Below, in pieces: positions 27,235-36,015 of a DNA stretch of 64,000 nt. Source of the stretch: Mixta sp. Marseille-Q2659 (GTDB taxonomy: Bacteria > Pseudomonadota > Gammaproteobacteria > Enterobacterales > Enterobacteriaceae); contig NZ_CALNWY010000005.1 of NCBI RefSeq assembly GCF_940807255.1, positions 144,788-208,787 on the forward strand. The letters are read 5' to 3'. The notes under the pieces were generated by a model. It searched no databases, had not been told where the DNA came from, and saw only the letters and a list, made by a program, of their open reading frames with translations. A program made the translations under genes and the position numbers. Positions within the stretch are counted from its first letter, which is position 1, and each line of letters opens with the position of its first letter.

Positions 27235-27759
27235 ATGATGAATTATTCTATTAATGGCGCTGGTACTATTAAAGCTACTGTACTCACCGCGACGTTACTA
27301 TTAACTGGCTGTAGTGCCTTATTCCCTAAACCTACTCTGTACGTTCCCCCAGAGAATACACCGGATGTAGCAAAAATTCGTTTGATGGGCGCGCCTATGA
27401 GCTATGCCCTGTATCAAAAAGATAGCGACGGTAAAAAAATCGGAGGCTGGGTTCAGGAGCATAGCGCTTACGTCAATATCCTATTGGGAAATACCCGAGA
27501 TCTAGGATTTCCCAAACTGAAGAATAAAGATTACAGCGGCACCTTTTTCGAAACGATACTACTCCCGGATCGTCAGACAACCATCCATCACGCTTTAAAC
27601 GGTGGTTGCACCGTTGATTTGAATATCATTCCAAAGAAAAAATCGTTATATGAGATTCATTACAGCTACGGAGATAAAGCAGGTTACTGCGTCATTTATG
27701 CCAAAGAAATAAAATACGACGCTGATATGGACATTTATTACGAGGATAATGTGAAGTGA
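27235..27759 (+). CDS. Lipoprotein of unknown function
   Basis: 174 residues. Signal peptide with lipobox LLLTGC-S (cysteine at about residue 27), so it is a predicted lipoprotein; serine at +2 favours the outer membrane. The mature part starts SALFPKPTLYVPPENTPDV and is mostly polar with two further cysteines (GGCTVDLN, GYCVIYAK) that might form a disulphide. I do not recognise the family. It overlaps the next lipoprotein gene by four bases (GTGA), so the pair is probably one operon and may work together. The region is AT-richer than the core, consistent with acquisition. Confidence 0.8.
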   Translation: MMNYSINGAGTIKATVLTATLLLTGCSALFPKPTLYVPPENTPDVAKIRLMGAPMSYALYQKDSDGKKIGGWVQEHSAYVNILLGNTRDLGFPKLKNKDYSGTFFETILLPDRQTTIHHALNGGCTVDLNIIPKKKSLYEIHYSYGDKAGYCVIYAKEIKYDADMDIYYEDNVK

Positions 27760-28103
27760 ATGTAAAAAAATTTCTTTTGCTGGCATTCACTACGATCGCG
27801 CTGAATGGTTGTATTGCCAATGTGGATAGAACACGAGCCTCAGATTTAGATAATTATTCAGAGAAGGACATCCGAAAAATTATCGTAGTGGGTAAATCCA
27901 CTAAAAAAGATATGCTGCTTTTACTTGGTACTCCTACCACTCCAAACGAGTTTAAAACCGCCAGCAACTGGATTTATGCCTCGAAAGTCGTGGATCGCCG
28001 TCTCTATTTATTTATCCCCATATTCAGGGACAGAGAGCAGCTTCTGTTGTTGGAATTCAATAACGATGGTGTAGTGAATAAAATTCACTACACCGAGAAG
28101 TGA
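27756..28103 (+). CDS. Small lipoprotein, SmpA/BamE-like fold
   Basis: 115 residues beginning at GTG 27756, which overlaps the preceding stop; the neighbouring ATG is followed at once by a stop in its own frame. Lipobox ALNGC-I (cysteine at residue 19). The mature part KIIVVGKSTKKDMLLLLGTP resembles the helix-turn of SmpA/OmlA/BamE proteins, where a short 'GxTxxdvxxlLGxP' motif is followed by a beta-sheet ending in VDRRLYLFIPIF and LLLEFNNDGVVNKIHY. Paralogues of this fold occur widely as envelope lipoproteins. No specific function can be given. Confidence 0.8.
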   Translation: MNVKKFLLLAFTTIALNGCIANVDRTRASDLDNYSEKDIRKIIVVGKSTKKDMLLLLGTPTTPNEFKTASNWIYASKVVDRRLYLFIPIFRDREQLLLLEFNNDGVVNKIHYTEK

Positions 28104-28183
28104 TTCATCGGCAGGCATAACACCTGCCGTATTTTTCTTCAAGGCGTATAAGAGAAGCCGGGGTAGCCCAGCATCTTACTTAC

Positions 28184-28209
28184 AGTCCGCTTTGAGCGAA
28201 AAGCAGACT
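28184..28209. repeat. Dispersed palindromic repeat, copy 2
   Basis: AGTCCGCTT (28184-28192), centre TGAGCGAA, AAGCAGACT (28201-28209), one mismatch. It ends two bases before the stop of the broken EamA gene, in the convergent gap. Confidence 0.6.
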
Positions 28210-28210
28210 T

Positions 28211-29043
28211 TCATGATTTAATCCGGGGTGCCCGGAATACCATCATTATTCCGAGCAGAATGGCGCCCATGCCCGCCACGCCTGACCACGGCAGAGTGTT
28301 ACCCAACAGCAGGTAATTCAGAACGGCCGTTATGACAGGCACCAGATAAAACAGGCTGGTGACGTTAACAATGCTACCGGCGCTGAGCAGCCGGTAAAGC
28401 AGAAGCTGTGCTACCACGGAAATCAGCACGCCAGGGAACAGCACTGAAATGAAAAAATCCGGCGTGAAGCTGACATAAAAGGTGCCCACAGGCAGTAGGC
28501 CTACGCACAATATCAGGCTTATCCCGTATTGTAGGGGGAGTACGTCGGCCGGTGCCTGGCGGTTTTTTTCTGCATAATTGCGCCGAAGGTCATAAACAGC
28601 AGTGCTGCCAGGGCAAACATCACGCCAGAGACCGGCAAATGTGAGGCGGAGAGGCTGCGCCATACGAGTAGAACCAGACCTGACAGAGCTACCATGAGTC
28701 CGACGAGACGGGTTCCCTGCATTCTGCGTTCAACAATGCACAGCGTAAGGATTGGCTGAATGCCCATAATGGTTGCTATCAGTCCGGGCGTGATGCCGTG
28801 CGCCATGGCCTGAAAGTAACAGACCGAATACCCGCCAATAAGCATCAGACCGGTAAGAACGACCTGTCGGCGGGCGCCTTTCTCAGGCCGCCAGCGGTGG
28901 CGGAAGCAACCAATAATTAGCAATGTTCCGAGTGCGATGCCGAAACGGAAAATAAGCAGCGCCAATGGGGAAGCATTATCCAGCCCCAGTCGGGTGAATA
29001 TCGCGGCGCAGCCCCACAGAAGACCATCCGGATTTGAAACCAT
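28211..29043 (-). pseudogene. EamA/DMT-family permease, frameshifted and N-terminally clipped
   Basis: Two overlapping frames make one 10-TM drug/metabolite transporter. The upstream frame (29043 down to about 28563) reads LLWGCAAIFTRLGLDNASPL and on to GAIMQKK, then goes out of frame; the downstream frame resumes with EKNRQAPADVLPLQYG and ends MMVFRAPRIKS at 28211. The shift is at a run of seven Ts (28563-28569), so a sequencing or slippage error is possible. The N-terminus is also lost: the normal start is replaced by MVSNPDG, encoded across the junction with a LysR fragment on the other strand. Probably non-functional. Confidence 0.75.
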
Positions 29044-29439
29044 TTTCCTGGAGAGAGATGATTATCTGGTTGTTCTTCCTGAAGCTCATGCGCTTTCAGC
29101 ATATGAAGTGGTTCCTGTTGCCTCATTATGCCGGGAGCCGTTTATTTTGCTTGAGAAGGGAAAGAATAATGAAATATCAGAGATATTCAGAGAGCATGGA
29201 CTGGCACCGCGCGTAAAATTCACTCTGTGGGATGATTACGCCGTCATGGCTATGGTGGAAAAAAGCTGGGTGTGAGTATTTTACCTGGCCTCATCCTCAG
29301 GAGTATGCCCTACCGTATCGCTACCAGGAAAATGGATATCTCACCACACCGTAATATTGACCTGGCTTTCAGAAGCAGAAAAACTGTTTCGCGGGCTGTG
29401 AAAAAGTTTATCGAGTACCTTGATTACAGAAACGCATAA
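29035..29439 (+). pseudogene. LysR-family regulator, C-terminal fragment with frameshift
   Basis: No HTH is present. The fragment starts abruptly (FETIFLERDDYLVVLPEAHA) inside what would be the effector domain, continues REPFILLEKGKNNEISEI and HGLAPRVKFTLWDDYAVMAM, then shifts frame at an A-run (29259-29264) and continues GVSILPGLILRSMPYRI to AVKKFIEYLDYRNA. Everything upstream is missing and replaced by the EamA fragment on the opposite strand, so this is a deletion junction. Confidence 0.75.
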
Positions 29440-29790
29440 AGGTCCGTCAGCGAAGGATGCTTAACTTAACTGACTGGGTCGGGTACCACCGCGAGATAAG
29501 CCCGCCGTTTTCCAATCCAGATATACCGCATCACACCAGATTAGGCCCTGTCACTGTGAACTGCCGCTCAGGATGATTGGGGATAACGATGTGTTCATGA
29601 CTGCCGCGCTTATAACAGTGAGTTGTCAGCAACCAGCTTGAATGCGGGGCGGCAGCACTCGTTGTCTCAGCTCAGCGCCCCGTGAATCTTTCCCTTTGTA
29701 CAGCACCCTGTGATACCGCGGCGCATAGTGGCCCGTTTCACCCTATGCGCCTGGTTCGCCCGCGCTAACTGTTGCGCATGCCGGGCGTCG
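29440..29790. other. Gap with no recognisable gene
   Basis: 351 bases between the LysR fragment and the aspartokinase stop. No family-like ORF, tRNA or strong repeat was seen in either strand; it is likely further debris of the rearranged accessory region. Confidence 0.5.
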
Positions 29791-31152
29791 TTATTCTAAC
29801 AGCTTGCGGTGTAACGCTTTGACCGCGCGCTCTGCAAATTCCGCCGGAAGCAGGAAACAGAGGTTATGGCTGGAGGCGCCGTGACAAATCATACGCACCG
29901 GGTGCTGTTCCAGTTCAGCAAAAATATCTTTGTACACCACCGGGGAATGCGGGAGCGCGTTGCCAATCAGCGAAACAAGCGCCAGCCCGGTCTCGATTTC
30001 AACACGGCAGTGCGATGACAACTCGCTAAGCAGCGCGCTGTTTAGCGTATCGGCCTCGCCTGATGTTGAACCGGTGGCATTCAGGATTAGCGCGATACTT
30101 GTTTCCGAGATGGTCACCAAATCGGTCGCTATCTCATGACGAGACAAAATCCCAAATATCTCCGCTAAAAAGTGGGGAGTGGGCCGTGCATTAATGCTGG
30201 ATAATTTTAACAGCGTCTGCTGGCGGCGCACGGCCAGGGCGCGATAACGCGACGGCTCCGGCACGTCACGGCAAACCAGCGTTCCGCCCGCTGATGGATT
30301 GCTGCTGGCGCCCACGAAAACCGGAATGTTTTTGCGCATCGCAGGCAGCAGCGTGGCTGGATGCAGCACTTTGGCGCCAAAGGTCGCCATTTCGCTGGCT
30401 TCGGAGAATGAGAGGGTATCAATCCGTTTCGCCTCGGCGACAATGCGGGGATCGGTCGTATAGATCCCGGCGACATCGGTCCAGATATCCACACGCGCGG
30501 CCTGTAGCGCCTCTGCCAGCAGAGAAGCGGTGTAATCACTGCCGCCGCGCCCGAGCGTGGTGGTGTGACCTGCCGCATCGCTGCCGATGAAGCCCTGTGT
30601 CACGACCAGCGACTGTTCAACACGCGAACGTAAATGTTTTTCTGACAGCTCTGCAATGTCGCTTATCGTCGGTACCGCGCAACCAAACGTATCATCGGTG
30701 CGAATGACTTTGCGGGCGTCAAACCATTGCGCTTCCACATTCCGTTCACGCAATACTTCCACAAACAGCAGGGAAGACATCAACTCCCCGTGGCTAACTA
30801 ACTCATCGCACAGCGCGTCTGAACGGGAATCGGCAGCTTGTTCAGCCAGGCGGTTAATATTGTTGAGCAGATGGTCGATCGCCTGACTAACGGCTTCCGG
30901 CTGCTTCAGGCGTGAAATAATGTTGTATTGCAGGGTGCGCAGGGTATCAATTTTGTCCAGCCGAAAACGGCTTTCCAGACCGGAAGCGAGTTCGACTAAT
31001 AAGTTAGTGACACCTGCGGAAGCAGACAAGACAACCAAACGAACGTGTTTATCAGCAAGGACGAGGGTGGCGCTACGGCTCATCGCGTCAAAGTCAGCAA
31101 CACTGGTTCCGCCAAACTTGGCAACGATGATGTGTGGATAATTGCGAGTCAT
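29791..31152 (-). CDS. Aspartate kinase, LysC type
   Basis: 453 residues. Catalytic domain with KFGGTSVADFDAM at the N-terminus, LSASAGVTNLLVELA, GFIGSDAAGHTTTLGRGGSD and DVAGIYTTDPRIV; then ACT domains in the C-terminal third (about 305-450). Overall it is close to E. coli LysC (lysine-sensitive aspartokinase III). It makes aspartyl phosphate, the first step to aspartate semialdehyde. It is divergent from dat-ddc, which need aspartate semialdehyde, so it may be a dedicated supply enzyme; whether a separate housekeeping lysC exists elsewhere cannot be seen. Upstream region listed separately. Confidence 0.9.
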   Translation of the reverse strand: MTRNYPHIIVAKFGGTSVADFDAMSRSATLVLADKHVRLVVLSASAGVTNLLVELASGLESRFRLDKIDTLRTLQYNIISRLKQPEAVSQAIDHLLNNINRLAEQAADSRSDALCDELVSHGELMSSLLFVEVLRERNVEAQWFDARKVIRTDDTFGCAVPTISDIAELSEKHLRSRVEQSLVVTQGFIGSDAAGHTTTLGRGGSDYTASLLAEALQAARVDIWTDVAGIYTTDPRIVAEAKRIDTLSFSEASEMATFGAKVLHPATLLPAMRKNIPVFVGASSNPSAGGTLVCRDVPEPSRYRALAVRRQQTLLKLSSINARPTPHFLAEIFGILSRHEIATDLVTISETSIALILNATGSTSGEADTLNSALLSELSSHCRVEIETGLALVSLIGNALPHSPVVYKDIFAELEQHPVRMICHGASSHNLCFLLPAEFAERAVKALHRKLLE

Positions 31153-31761
31153 AACAATCTCATGTCAGGGCGCCATACTCATATGGCATGAAAATTTTCA
31201 TTCTCGGCATAAGGGAAGCGGTCTTCACCTTACGAAATGTCCGCCCGCGAACATTTCTGTTTAAAACCCAGGATTTTGCTCCTGCTATCGATAACCTGTA
31301 TTGCCGCTTACAGGTTATCCGGTTTGATGCGCATTAATGGCGGTTCCTTTTTCTTTTTGGGATTTTTAAGGCGGGCATAGTAAGTGAATAAACCCGCTGA
31401 ATCGATATTTTCCTTAGCATTTATGATAAGCCGATGGAATATATGAATATTTCATGACAGGCTGCTGACCAAATTTTTCTAATAACATTAATGCAACATA
31501 AAAACTCATGGATATTAAAATATGGCGTTGTGCATAATCCAGCCAATAATAACCTTCAGACATAATTGCTTATAATTAATACTGTGTACATTCCACGCAA
31601 AAATATTATTTAATATTGATTTTTAAGGGAAATGTTATAAAAGACCACACAAAATATAAGATTGAGTACGCCGCTGAAAAGCCATATATTAGCCGCGTTT
31701 TTTCACCCCCTTAAACCCTTATCCAACCCGGCGTTAAAACGACCCAGGTTGTAGGAGAGAT
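31153..31761. promoter_or_regulatory. Divergent leader/promoter region, aspartokinase / dat-ddc
   Basis: 609 bases. On the aspartokinase (minus) side three hairpins lie in the likely leader: GAAATGT/ACATTTC (31234-31240/31251-31257), CAGGA/TCCTG (31268-31272/31279-31283, minus strand followed by GGGTTTT) and a perfect 11-bp stem GATAACCTGTA/TACAGGTTATC (31290-31300/31309-31319). The last ~60 bases before its ATG resemble the end of the E. coli lysC leader, but I do not recognise the lysine-riboswitch aptamer core. On the dat side, TATAAT at 31571-31576 is a candidate -10 box, and TAGGAGAGA precedes the dat ATG. Confidence 0.5.
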
Positions 31762-33147
31762 ATGATGACGGATAAAGTCCGTATTGATTCTTTGAGTGCT
31801 AATTCATTACCGCAAAGCAATGAGTCCTTTTTAACCAGACAGGCTGAGTTTGAGTCCAACGTCAGAAGTTATCCACGTAAATTGCCGTTAGCAATTGCTA
31901 AAGCGCAGGGCGTCTGGATTACCGATGTTGAAAATAAACAATATCTTGATTGCCTTGCGGGCGCCGGAACGCTGGCGCTGGGTCATAATCATCCTGATGT
32001 GATTCAAAGCATCCAAAGCGTCATTACCAGTGGCTTACCGTTACATACGCTTGACCTGACCACACCACTAAAAGATGAGTTCTCCGCTTATCTGCTTTCA
32101 CTGTTGCCGAATCAGGGCAAAGAATATTGCCTGCAATTCACCGGGCCTTCCGGTGCGGATGCCGTTGAAGCGGCGCTGAAGCTGGCAAAAAAAGTGACCG
32201 GACGTGCCGGGGTGATCAGCTTCTCCGGCGGTTATCACGGTATGACGCATGGTGCGCTCTCCGTGACCGGTAACCTGTCGCCGAAAGAAGCGGTTGACGG
32301 CATGATGCCGGAAGTACAGTTCATGCCTTACCCGCACCAGTACCGCTGCCCGCTAGGCATCGGCGGCGAAGCCGGTGTGAAAGCGTTGACCTACTACTTT
32401 GAAAATCTGATCAACGACGTTGAAAGCGGCGTGCGTAAACCGGCTGCCGTTATTCTGGAAGCGGTGCAAGGCGAAGGCGGCGTAAACCCGGCTCCGGTCG
32501 AGTGGCTGCAGCGCATCCGTAAAGTGACCCAGGAACACGGTATCCTGCTGATTCTTGACGAAGTACAGGCGGGCTTTGCCCGTACCGGCAAGTTTTTCGC
32601 TTTCGAACACGCAGGTATCGAACCAGACATCATCGTGATGTCCAAAGCGGTAGGCGGCGGTTTACCGTTAGCGGTGCTGGGCATTAAAAAACAGTTCGAT
32701 GCCTGGGCGCCGGGTCATCACACCGGTACGTTCCGCGGCAACCAGCTGGCGATGGCGACCGGCCTCACCACGCTTAAGATCCTGAAAGAAGAGCGTATTG
32801 CCGATAAAGTCGCAGAGCAGGGAGAATGGCTGAAAGGCAAACTGGCTGAAATGCAAAAACGTTTCCCTGTTATCGGCCACGTACGCGGTCTGGGCTTAAT
32901 GATTGGTATTGAAATCGTTAAACCGCACGAAGCGCAGGATCACATGGGTTGTTACCCGGCGGATGGCGAACTCTCCGCGCTGTTGCAGAAAAAATGTTTC
33001 GAAGCGGGCCTGATCCTTGAGCGCGGCGGCCGTGGCGGCTGCGTCCTGCGTCTGCTGCCGTCACTGCTTATCAGCAACGCCGAACTGGGGATTTTCCTCG
33101 ATAAGTTTGAAAACGCGCTGCTGAGTGCTGGCGTAAAGCCTGTTTAA
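31762..33147 (+). CDS. dat: Diaminobutyrate-2-oxoglutarate aminotransferase
   Basis: 461 residues, class III PLP aminotransferase. Motifs: [94 protein letters not shown] and the PLP lysine in [16 protein letters not shown]. It converts aspartate semialdehyde plus glutamate to 2,4-diaminobutyrate. TAGGAGAGA lies before tandem ATGs (31762 and 31765). ddc follows after 16 bases in the same operon, the arrangement known in Acinetobacter and Enterobacter for 1,3-diaminopropane synthesis. Confidence 0.93.
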   Translation: MMTDKVRIDSLSANSLPQSNESFLTRQAEFESNVRSYPRKLPLAIAKAQGVWITDVENKQYLDCLAGAGTLALGHNHPDVIQSIQSVITSGLPLHTLDLTTPLKDEFSAYLLSLLPNQGKEYCLQFTGPSGADAVEAALKLAKKVTGRAGVISFSGGYHGMTHGALSVTGNLSPKEAVDGMMPEVQFMPYPHQYRCPLGIGGEAGVKALTYYFENLINDVESGVRKPAAVILEAVQGEGGVNPAPVEWLQRIRKVTQEHGILLILDEVQAGFARTGKFFAFEHAGIEPDIIVMSKAVGGGLPLAVLGIKKQFDAWAPGHHTGTFRGNQLAMATGLTTLKILKEERIADKVAEQGEWLKGKLAEMQKRFPVIGHVRGLGLMIGIEIVKPHEAQDHMGCYPADGELSALLQKKCFEAGLILERGGRGGCVLRLLPSLLISNAELGIFLDKFENALLSAGVKPV

Positions 33148-33163
33148 TCGGAGCAAATAATTA

Positions 33164-34627
33164 ATGTCTGATTTAAATCCGATTCTGTCTGGTTCCGCGC
33201 AAAGTATTGCCGCCTACCAGGAAGCGATTGAACAGAGTACAAAAGCGGTTGTGGAATGGCTTAAGCAACCTGAAATGTACCAGGGCAAAAGCGTTGAAGA
33301 ATTACGTGAGCGCATCAAGTTAGAATTCAGTTCGCAGGGCCTGGGCAACCAGGTCGCCATTGAACGCGCCGTTGAATATTTTCTCAAAGACAGTTTGTCC
33401 GTACATCATCCGCAGTGTGTGGCGCATCTGCACTGTCCGAGCCTGGTCATTAGCCAGGCTGCGGAAGTGCTGATCAATGCAACCAACCAGAGCATGGACT
33501 CCTGGGATCAGAGCCCGTCGGCGACCATCATTGAGATGAAGCTGATTGAGTGGCTGCGCGAGCAGGTAGGTTACCCGGCGGGTGACGCCGGGGTTTTCAC
33601 CAGCGGTGGTACGCAAAGCAATCTGATGGGCTTGATGCTGGCGCGTGATGCCTTTTTTGCTCGCCAGGGCCATTCCGTTCAGCAGGACGGCCTGACCGGC
33701 GAACTCAGAAAAATTAAAGTGTTATGTTCTGAAAGCGCGCACTTCTCTGTGCAGAAGAACATGGCGCTGATGGGGCTGGGTTACCGGTCTGTGACGCTGG
33801 TGAAAACCGATGAATTCTCGCGTATGGATCTTAACGATCTGAGAGAGAAGCTGGCGCAGGCGAAAGCCAATGGCGAACAGGTGATGGCTATTGTCGCCAC
33901 CGCAGGCACTACCGATGCGGGCGCGATCGATCCGTTAGCCGAAATCGCTGCGCTGGCAGCTGAACAGCAGATTTGGGTGCATGTGGATGCAGCCTGGGGC
34001 GGCGCGTTGCTGCTTTCTGAGAAGTATCGTCACTTCCTGAATGGCCTGGAACTCGCGGACTCCGTGACGCTGGACTTCCACAAGCAGTTCTTCCAGACCA
34101 TCAGCTGTGGTGCCTTCCTGCTGAAAGACGCGCGTCATTATCAGCTAATGCGTTACCAGGCGGCGTACCTGAACTCTGACTTTGATGAAGAGCAGGGCGT
34201 GCCGAACCTGGTGTCGAAGTCGCTGCAAACCACGCGTCGTTTCGATGCCCTGAAACTGTGGATGGGCCTGGAAGCGCTGGGTAAAAAGCAATACGCTGAA
34301 ATCATTGATAATGGCGTAACGCTGGCACAGCAGGTGGCGCAGTTTGTTGCCGAGCAACCGCAGCTGGAGCTGGTAATGCAGCCGCAACTGGCCAGCGTCC
34401 TGTTCCGTTTCCGCTCGGAAAACGGCGATGCCGCAGCGGTGGCGTTATTGAACCAGCGTATCGGTGATGCCTTGCTGGCCTCCGGCAGCGCCAACGTTGG
34501 CGTCACAGAAGCTGACGGCGTTACCTGCCTGAAAATGACGCTGCTCAATCCCACCGTTTGCCTGGAGGACGTGAAAGTTCTGCTGGCGAGCGTCATAGCC
34601 AGTGGGCAACAGCTGCAGAACGCCTGA
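33164..34627 (+). CDS. ddc: L-2,4-diaminobutyrate decarboxylase
   Basis: 487 residues, group II PLP decarboxylase (glutamate/aromatic-type fold). Motifs: FTSGGTQSNLMGLMLARDAF, HFSVQKNMALMG, VDAAWGGALLLSEKYR and the PLP lysine in TLDFHKQFFQTISCGAF. It decarboxylates 2,4-diaminobutyrate to 1,3-diaminopropane, a polyamine. Second gene of dat-ddc, with a very strong terminator 14 bases after its stop. Confidence 0.93.
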   Translation: MSDLNPILSGSAQSIAAYQEAIEQSTKAVVEWLKQPEMYQGKSVEELRERIKLEFSSQGLGNQVAIERAVEYFLKDSLSVHHPQCVAHLHCPSLVISQAAEVLINATNQSMDSWDQSPSATIIEMKLIEWLREQVGYPAGDAGVFTSGGTQSNLMGLMLARDAFFARQGHSVQQDGLTGELRKIKVLCSESAHFSVQKNMALMGLGYRSVTLVKTDEFSRMDLNDLREKLAQAKANGEQVMAIVATAGTTDAGAIDPLAEIAALAAEQQIWVHVDAAWGGALLLSEKYRHFLNGLELADSVTLDFHKQFFQTISCGAFLLKDARHYQLMRYQAAYLNSDFDEEQGVPNLVSKSLQTTRRFDALKLWMGLEALGKKQYAEIIDNGVTLAQQVAQFVAEQPQLELVMQPQLASVLFRFRSENGDAAAVALLNQRIGDALLASGSANVGVTEADGVTCLKMTLLNPTVCLEDVKVLLASVIASGQQLQNA

Positions 34628-34641
34628 TTGCCGCAGGCATG

Positions 34642-34677
34642 AAAAAAGCCGACAACATCGCTGTTGTCGGCTTTTTT
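34642..34677. terminator. Strong terminator after ddc
   Basis: AAAAAAGCCGACAACA (34642-34657), loop TCGC, TGTTGTCGGCTTTTTT (34662-34677): a perfect 16-bp stem including A and T runs, able to act in both directions. Confidence 0.95.
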
Positions 34678-34986
34678 ATTTCTGTATTGCGCATTAAGAG
34701 CGGAGACGTGGACGTTTCCGGTAGTTTTCATGAATCGCTTAAGCTTCAGGGAAGTCTGTCGCTTTTAAAACTTCAGTAATTCATTTCAGGGCATATCTAC
34801 TCTGTGTGGGTATGTTCAGACGCACTACGGTTATGGGGGCGCTCATTCCGGACGCCCGCTTTGAGCGAGGAGCGGGCGTAAAATCATTATCTGTAATCCT
34901 GGAATGGGCAACCAAAGACATGACCCATTATTTCTCATGCATTACATATCTGTGTACGGGTTAAACCCTGGATTATTTAAACAGGT
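34678..34986. other. Intergenic gap downstream of ddc
   Basis: 309 bases between the ddc terminator and the end of the LysR gene. It contains the palindromic repeat at 34852-34879 and no gene that I can support. Confidence 0.5.
34852..34879. repeat. Dispersed palindromic repeat, copy 3 (perfect)
   Basis: ACGCCCGCT (34852-34860), centre TTGAGCGAGG, AGCGGGCGT (34871-34879): perfect 9-bp arms and nearly the same centre as copies 1 and 2, with compensating changes in both arms (CCC/GGG). A half copy GTCCGCTTCTGGC also appears at 37858-37870. Confidence 0.65.
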
Positions 34987-35910
34987 TTATGAAGACATAT
35001 CGCCTGTATCCATGTTTTCGACCCTGCTTTGCAAAAAATCAATAAATGCCCGCACTTTTTCTGGCACATGCCGTGTATTAGGATAGAGCGCGTAAATACC
35101 TTGCCGGGGAAAATGATGGTCTGGCAGTAACCGAACCAAATTTCCTTTGGCCACTTCATCTTTTACCAGCCAGCCGGGTAAAATCGCGACGCCAGCGCCT
35201 TCGAGGGTAAAAGACAGTAATGAAGAGGCGCTGTCGGTCATAATCGTGGCGGGGTTATGGGCGCTAAAAACCACATTTTCTCCTTCTGGTGTGGTTACCT
35301 GCCAGCTCAATGGCGTGGATAAACGGCTGTGAGCAATCCATTTCGCCCTGGCAAGCTGTGCCAGTTCCGCGACATACATCTCCCCCAACGTATTCAGATA
35401 GTCAGGCGAAGCGACCGGATAAATATCAAACCGATCAATGAGACGGGCGTGGTAACTGGAATCGGCAAGATGGCCAAGCCGTATCGCGACATCAAAACGG
35501 CCAGAAATGAGATTATCATTTTGGGATGATGAAACATGTTGTATACGCACCTGCGGATGGCAGGCACTGAAGGCAGCCAGTGCCGGGACAACGACGCGCA
35601 CGCCATATTCCGATGTTGTAGTAATTCTGAGTGAACCGCTTAATCCTGAGTGATCGCTACGAATATCGTCCAGGACACGTTCGGCATCCTGAAGGAGGCA
35701 TAGACAGTGCTGGTAAAATCTTACACCGGTATCCGTAGTTGAAACGTGCCTGGTGCTTCTGGATAGTAATGAGACGCCCAACTCTTTTTCCAGCATTTTA
35801 ATATTAGAGCTGACGACCGCTTTAGTCAGACCCAGCGTCTGGGCTGCGTCGGTAAAACTTCCCGCCTCAACTACTGCAACAAAGATTGCTGCACGTTGCA
35901 TGTTAATCAT
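34987..35910 (-). CDS. LysR-family transcriptional regulator
   Basis: 307 residues. HTH at about 4-62 (AAIFVAVVEAGSFTDAAQTL, LTKAVVSSNIKMLEKELGVS), effector domain after residue 90. It is of the AaeR/DsdC-like 'small aromatic or drug' LysR group by general look only. It is divergent from an efflux pump gene and separated by a 25-bp palindrome, so it most likely controls that pump. Its start (ATG 35910, or the in-frame ATG 9 bases later) lies only a few bases from a candidate -10 box. Confidence 0.85.
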   Translation of the reverse strand: MINMQRAAIFVAVVEAGSFTDAAQTLGLTKAVVSSNIKMLEKELGVSLLSRSTRHVSTTDTGVRFYQHCLCLLQDAERVLDDIRSDHSGLSGSLRITTTSEYGVRVVVPALAAFSACHPQVRIQHVSSSQNDNLISGRFDVAIRLGHLADSSYHARLIDRFDIYPVASPDYLNTLGEMYVAELAQLARAKWIAHSRLSTPLSWQVTTPEGENVVFSAHNPATIMTDSASSLLSFTLEGAGVAILPGWLVKDEVAKGNLVRLLPDHHFPRQGIYALYPNTRHVPEKVRAFIDFLQSRVENMDTGDMSS

Positions 35911-35932
35911 TTTTTATGCTCTTTTATGTAAC

Positions 35933-35957
35933 AACTGTCAAAATTTTTTTGACAGTT
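35933..35957. promoter_or_regulatory. Palindromic operator over divergent promoters
   Basis: AACTGTCAAAA (35933-35943), TTT, TTTTGACAGTT (35947-35957): perfect 11-bp arms. Each arm contains TTGACA, the -35 consensus, one for each direction. On the minus strand, CATAAA follows the -35 after 17 bases. A dimeric regulator here would cover both -35 boxes, so the divergent LysR is the obvious candidate. Confidence 0.65.
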
Positions 35958-36015
35958 TAACAACGGAGAGGAAATTTATCCCGATTTCCGCAGCTTTTAT
36001 ACTGCGCGTCTTGTG

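Noticed and set aside
25435..29790. Integrase or attachment-site copy after tRNA-Phe
   Set aside because: No integrase ORF and no second copy of the tRNA 3' end could be found by eye. The sequence GGTCGGGTACCA at 29478 is too weak a match.
29440..29790. Insertion-sequence remnant between the LysR fragment and aspartokinase gene
   Set aside because: No transposase-like translation and no terminal inverted repeats were recognised.
31153..31330. Complete lysine riboswitch before the aspartokinase gene
   Set aside because: Only the last ~60 bases resemble the E. coli leader; the aptamer core could not be traced by eye, so it is reported as absent-looking rather than annotated.
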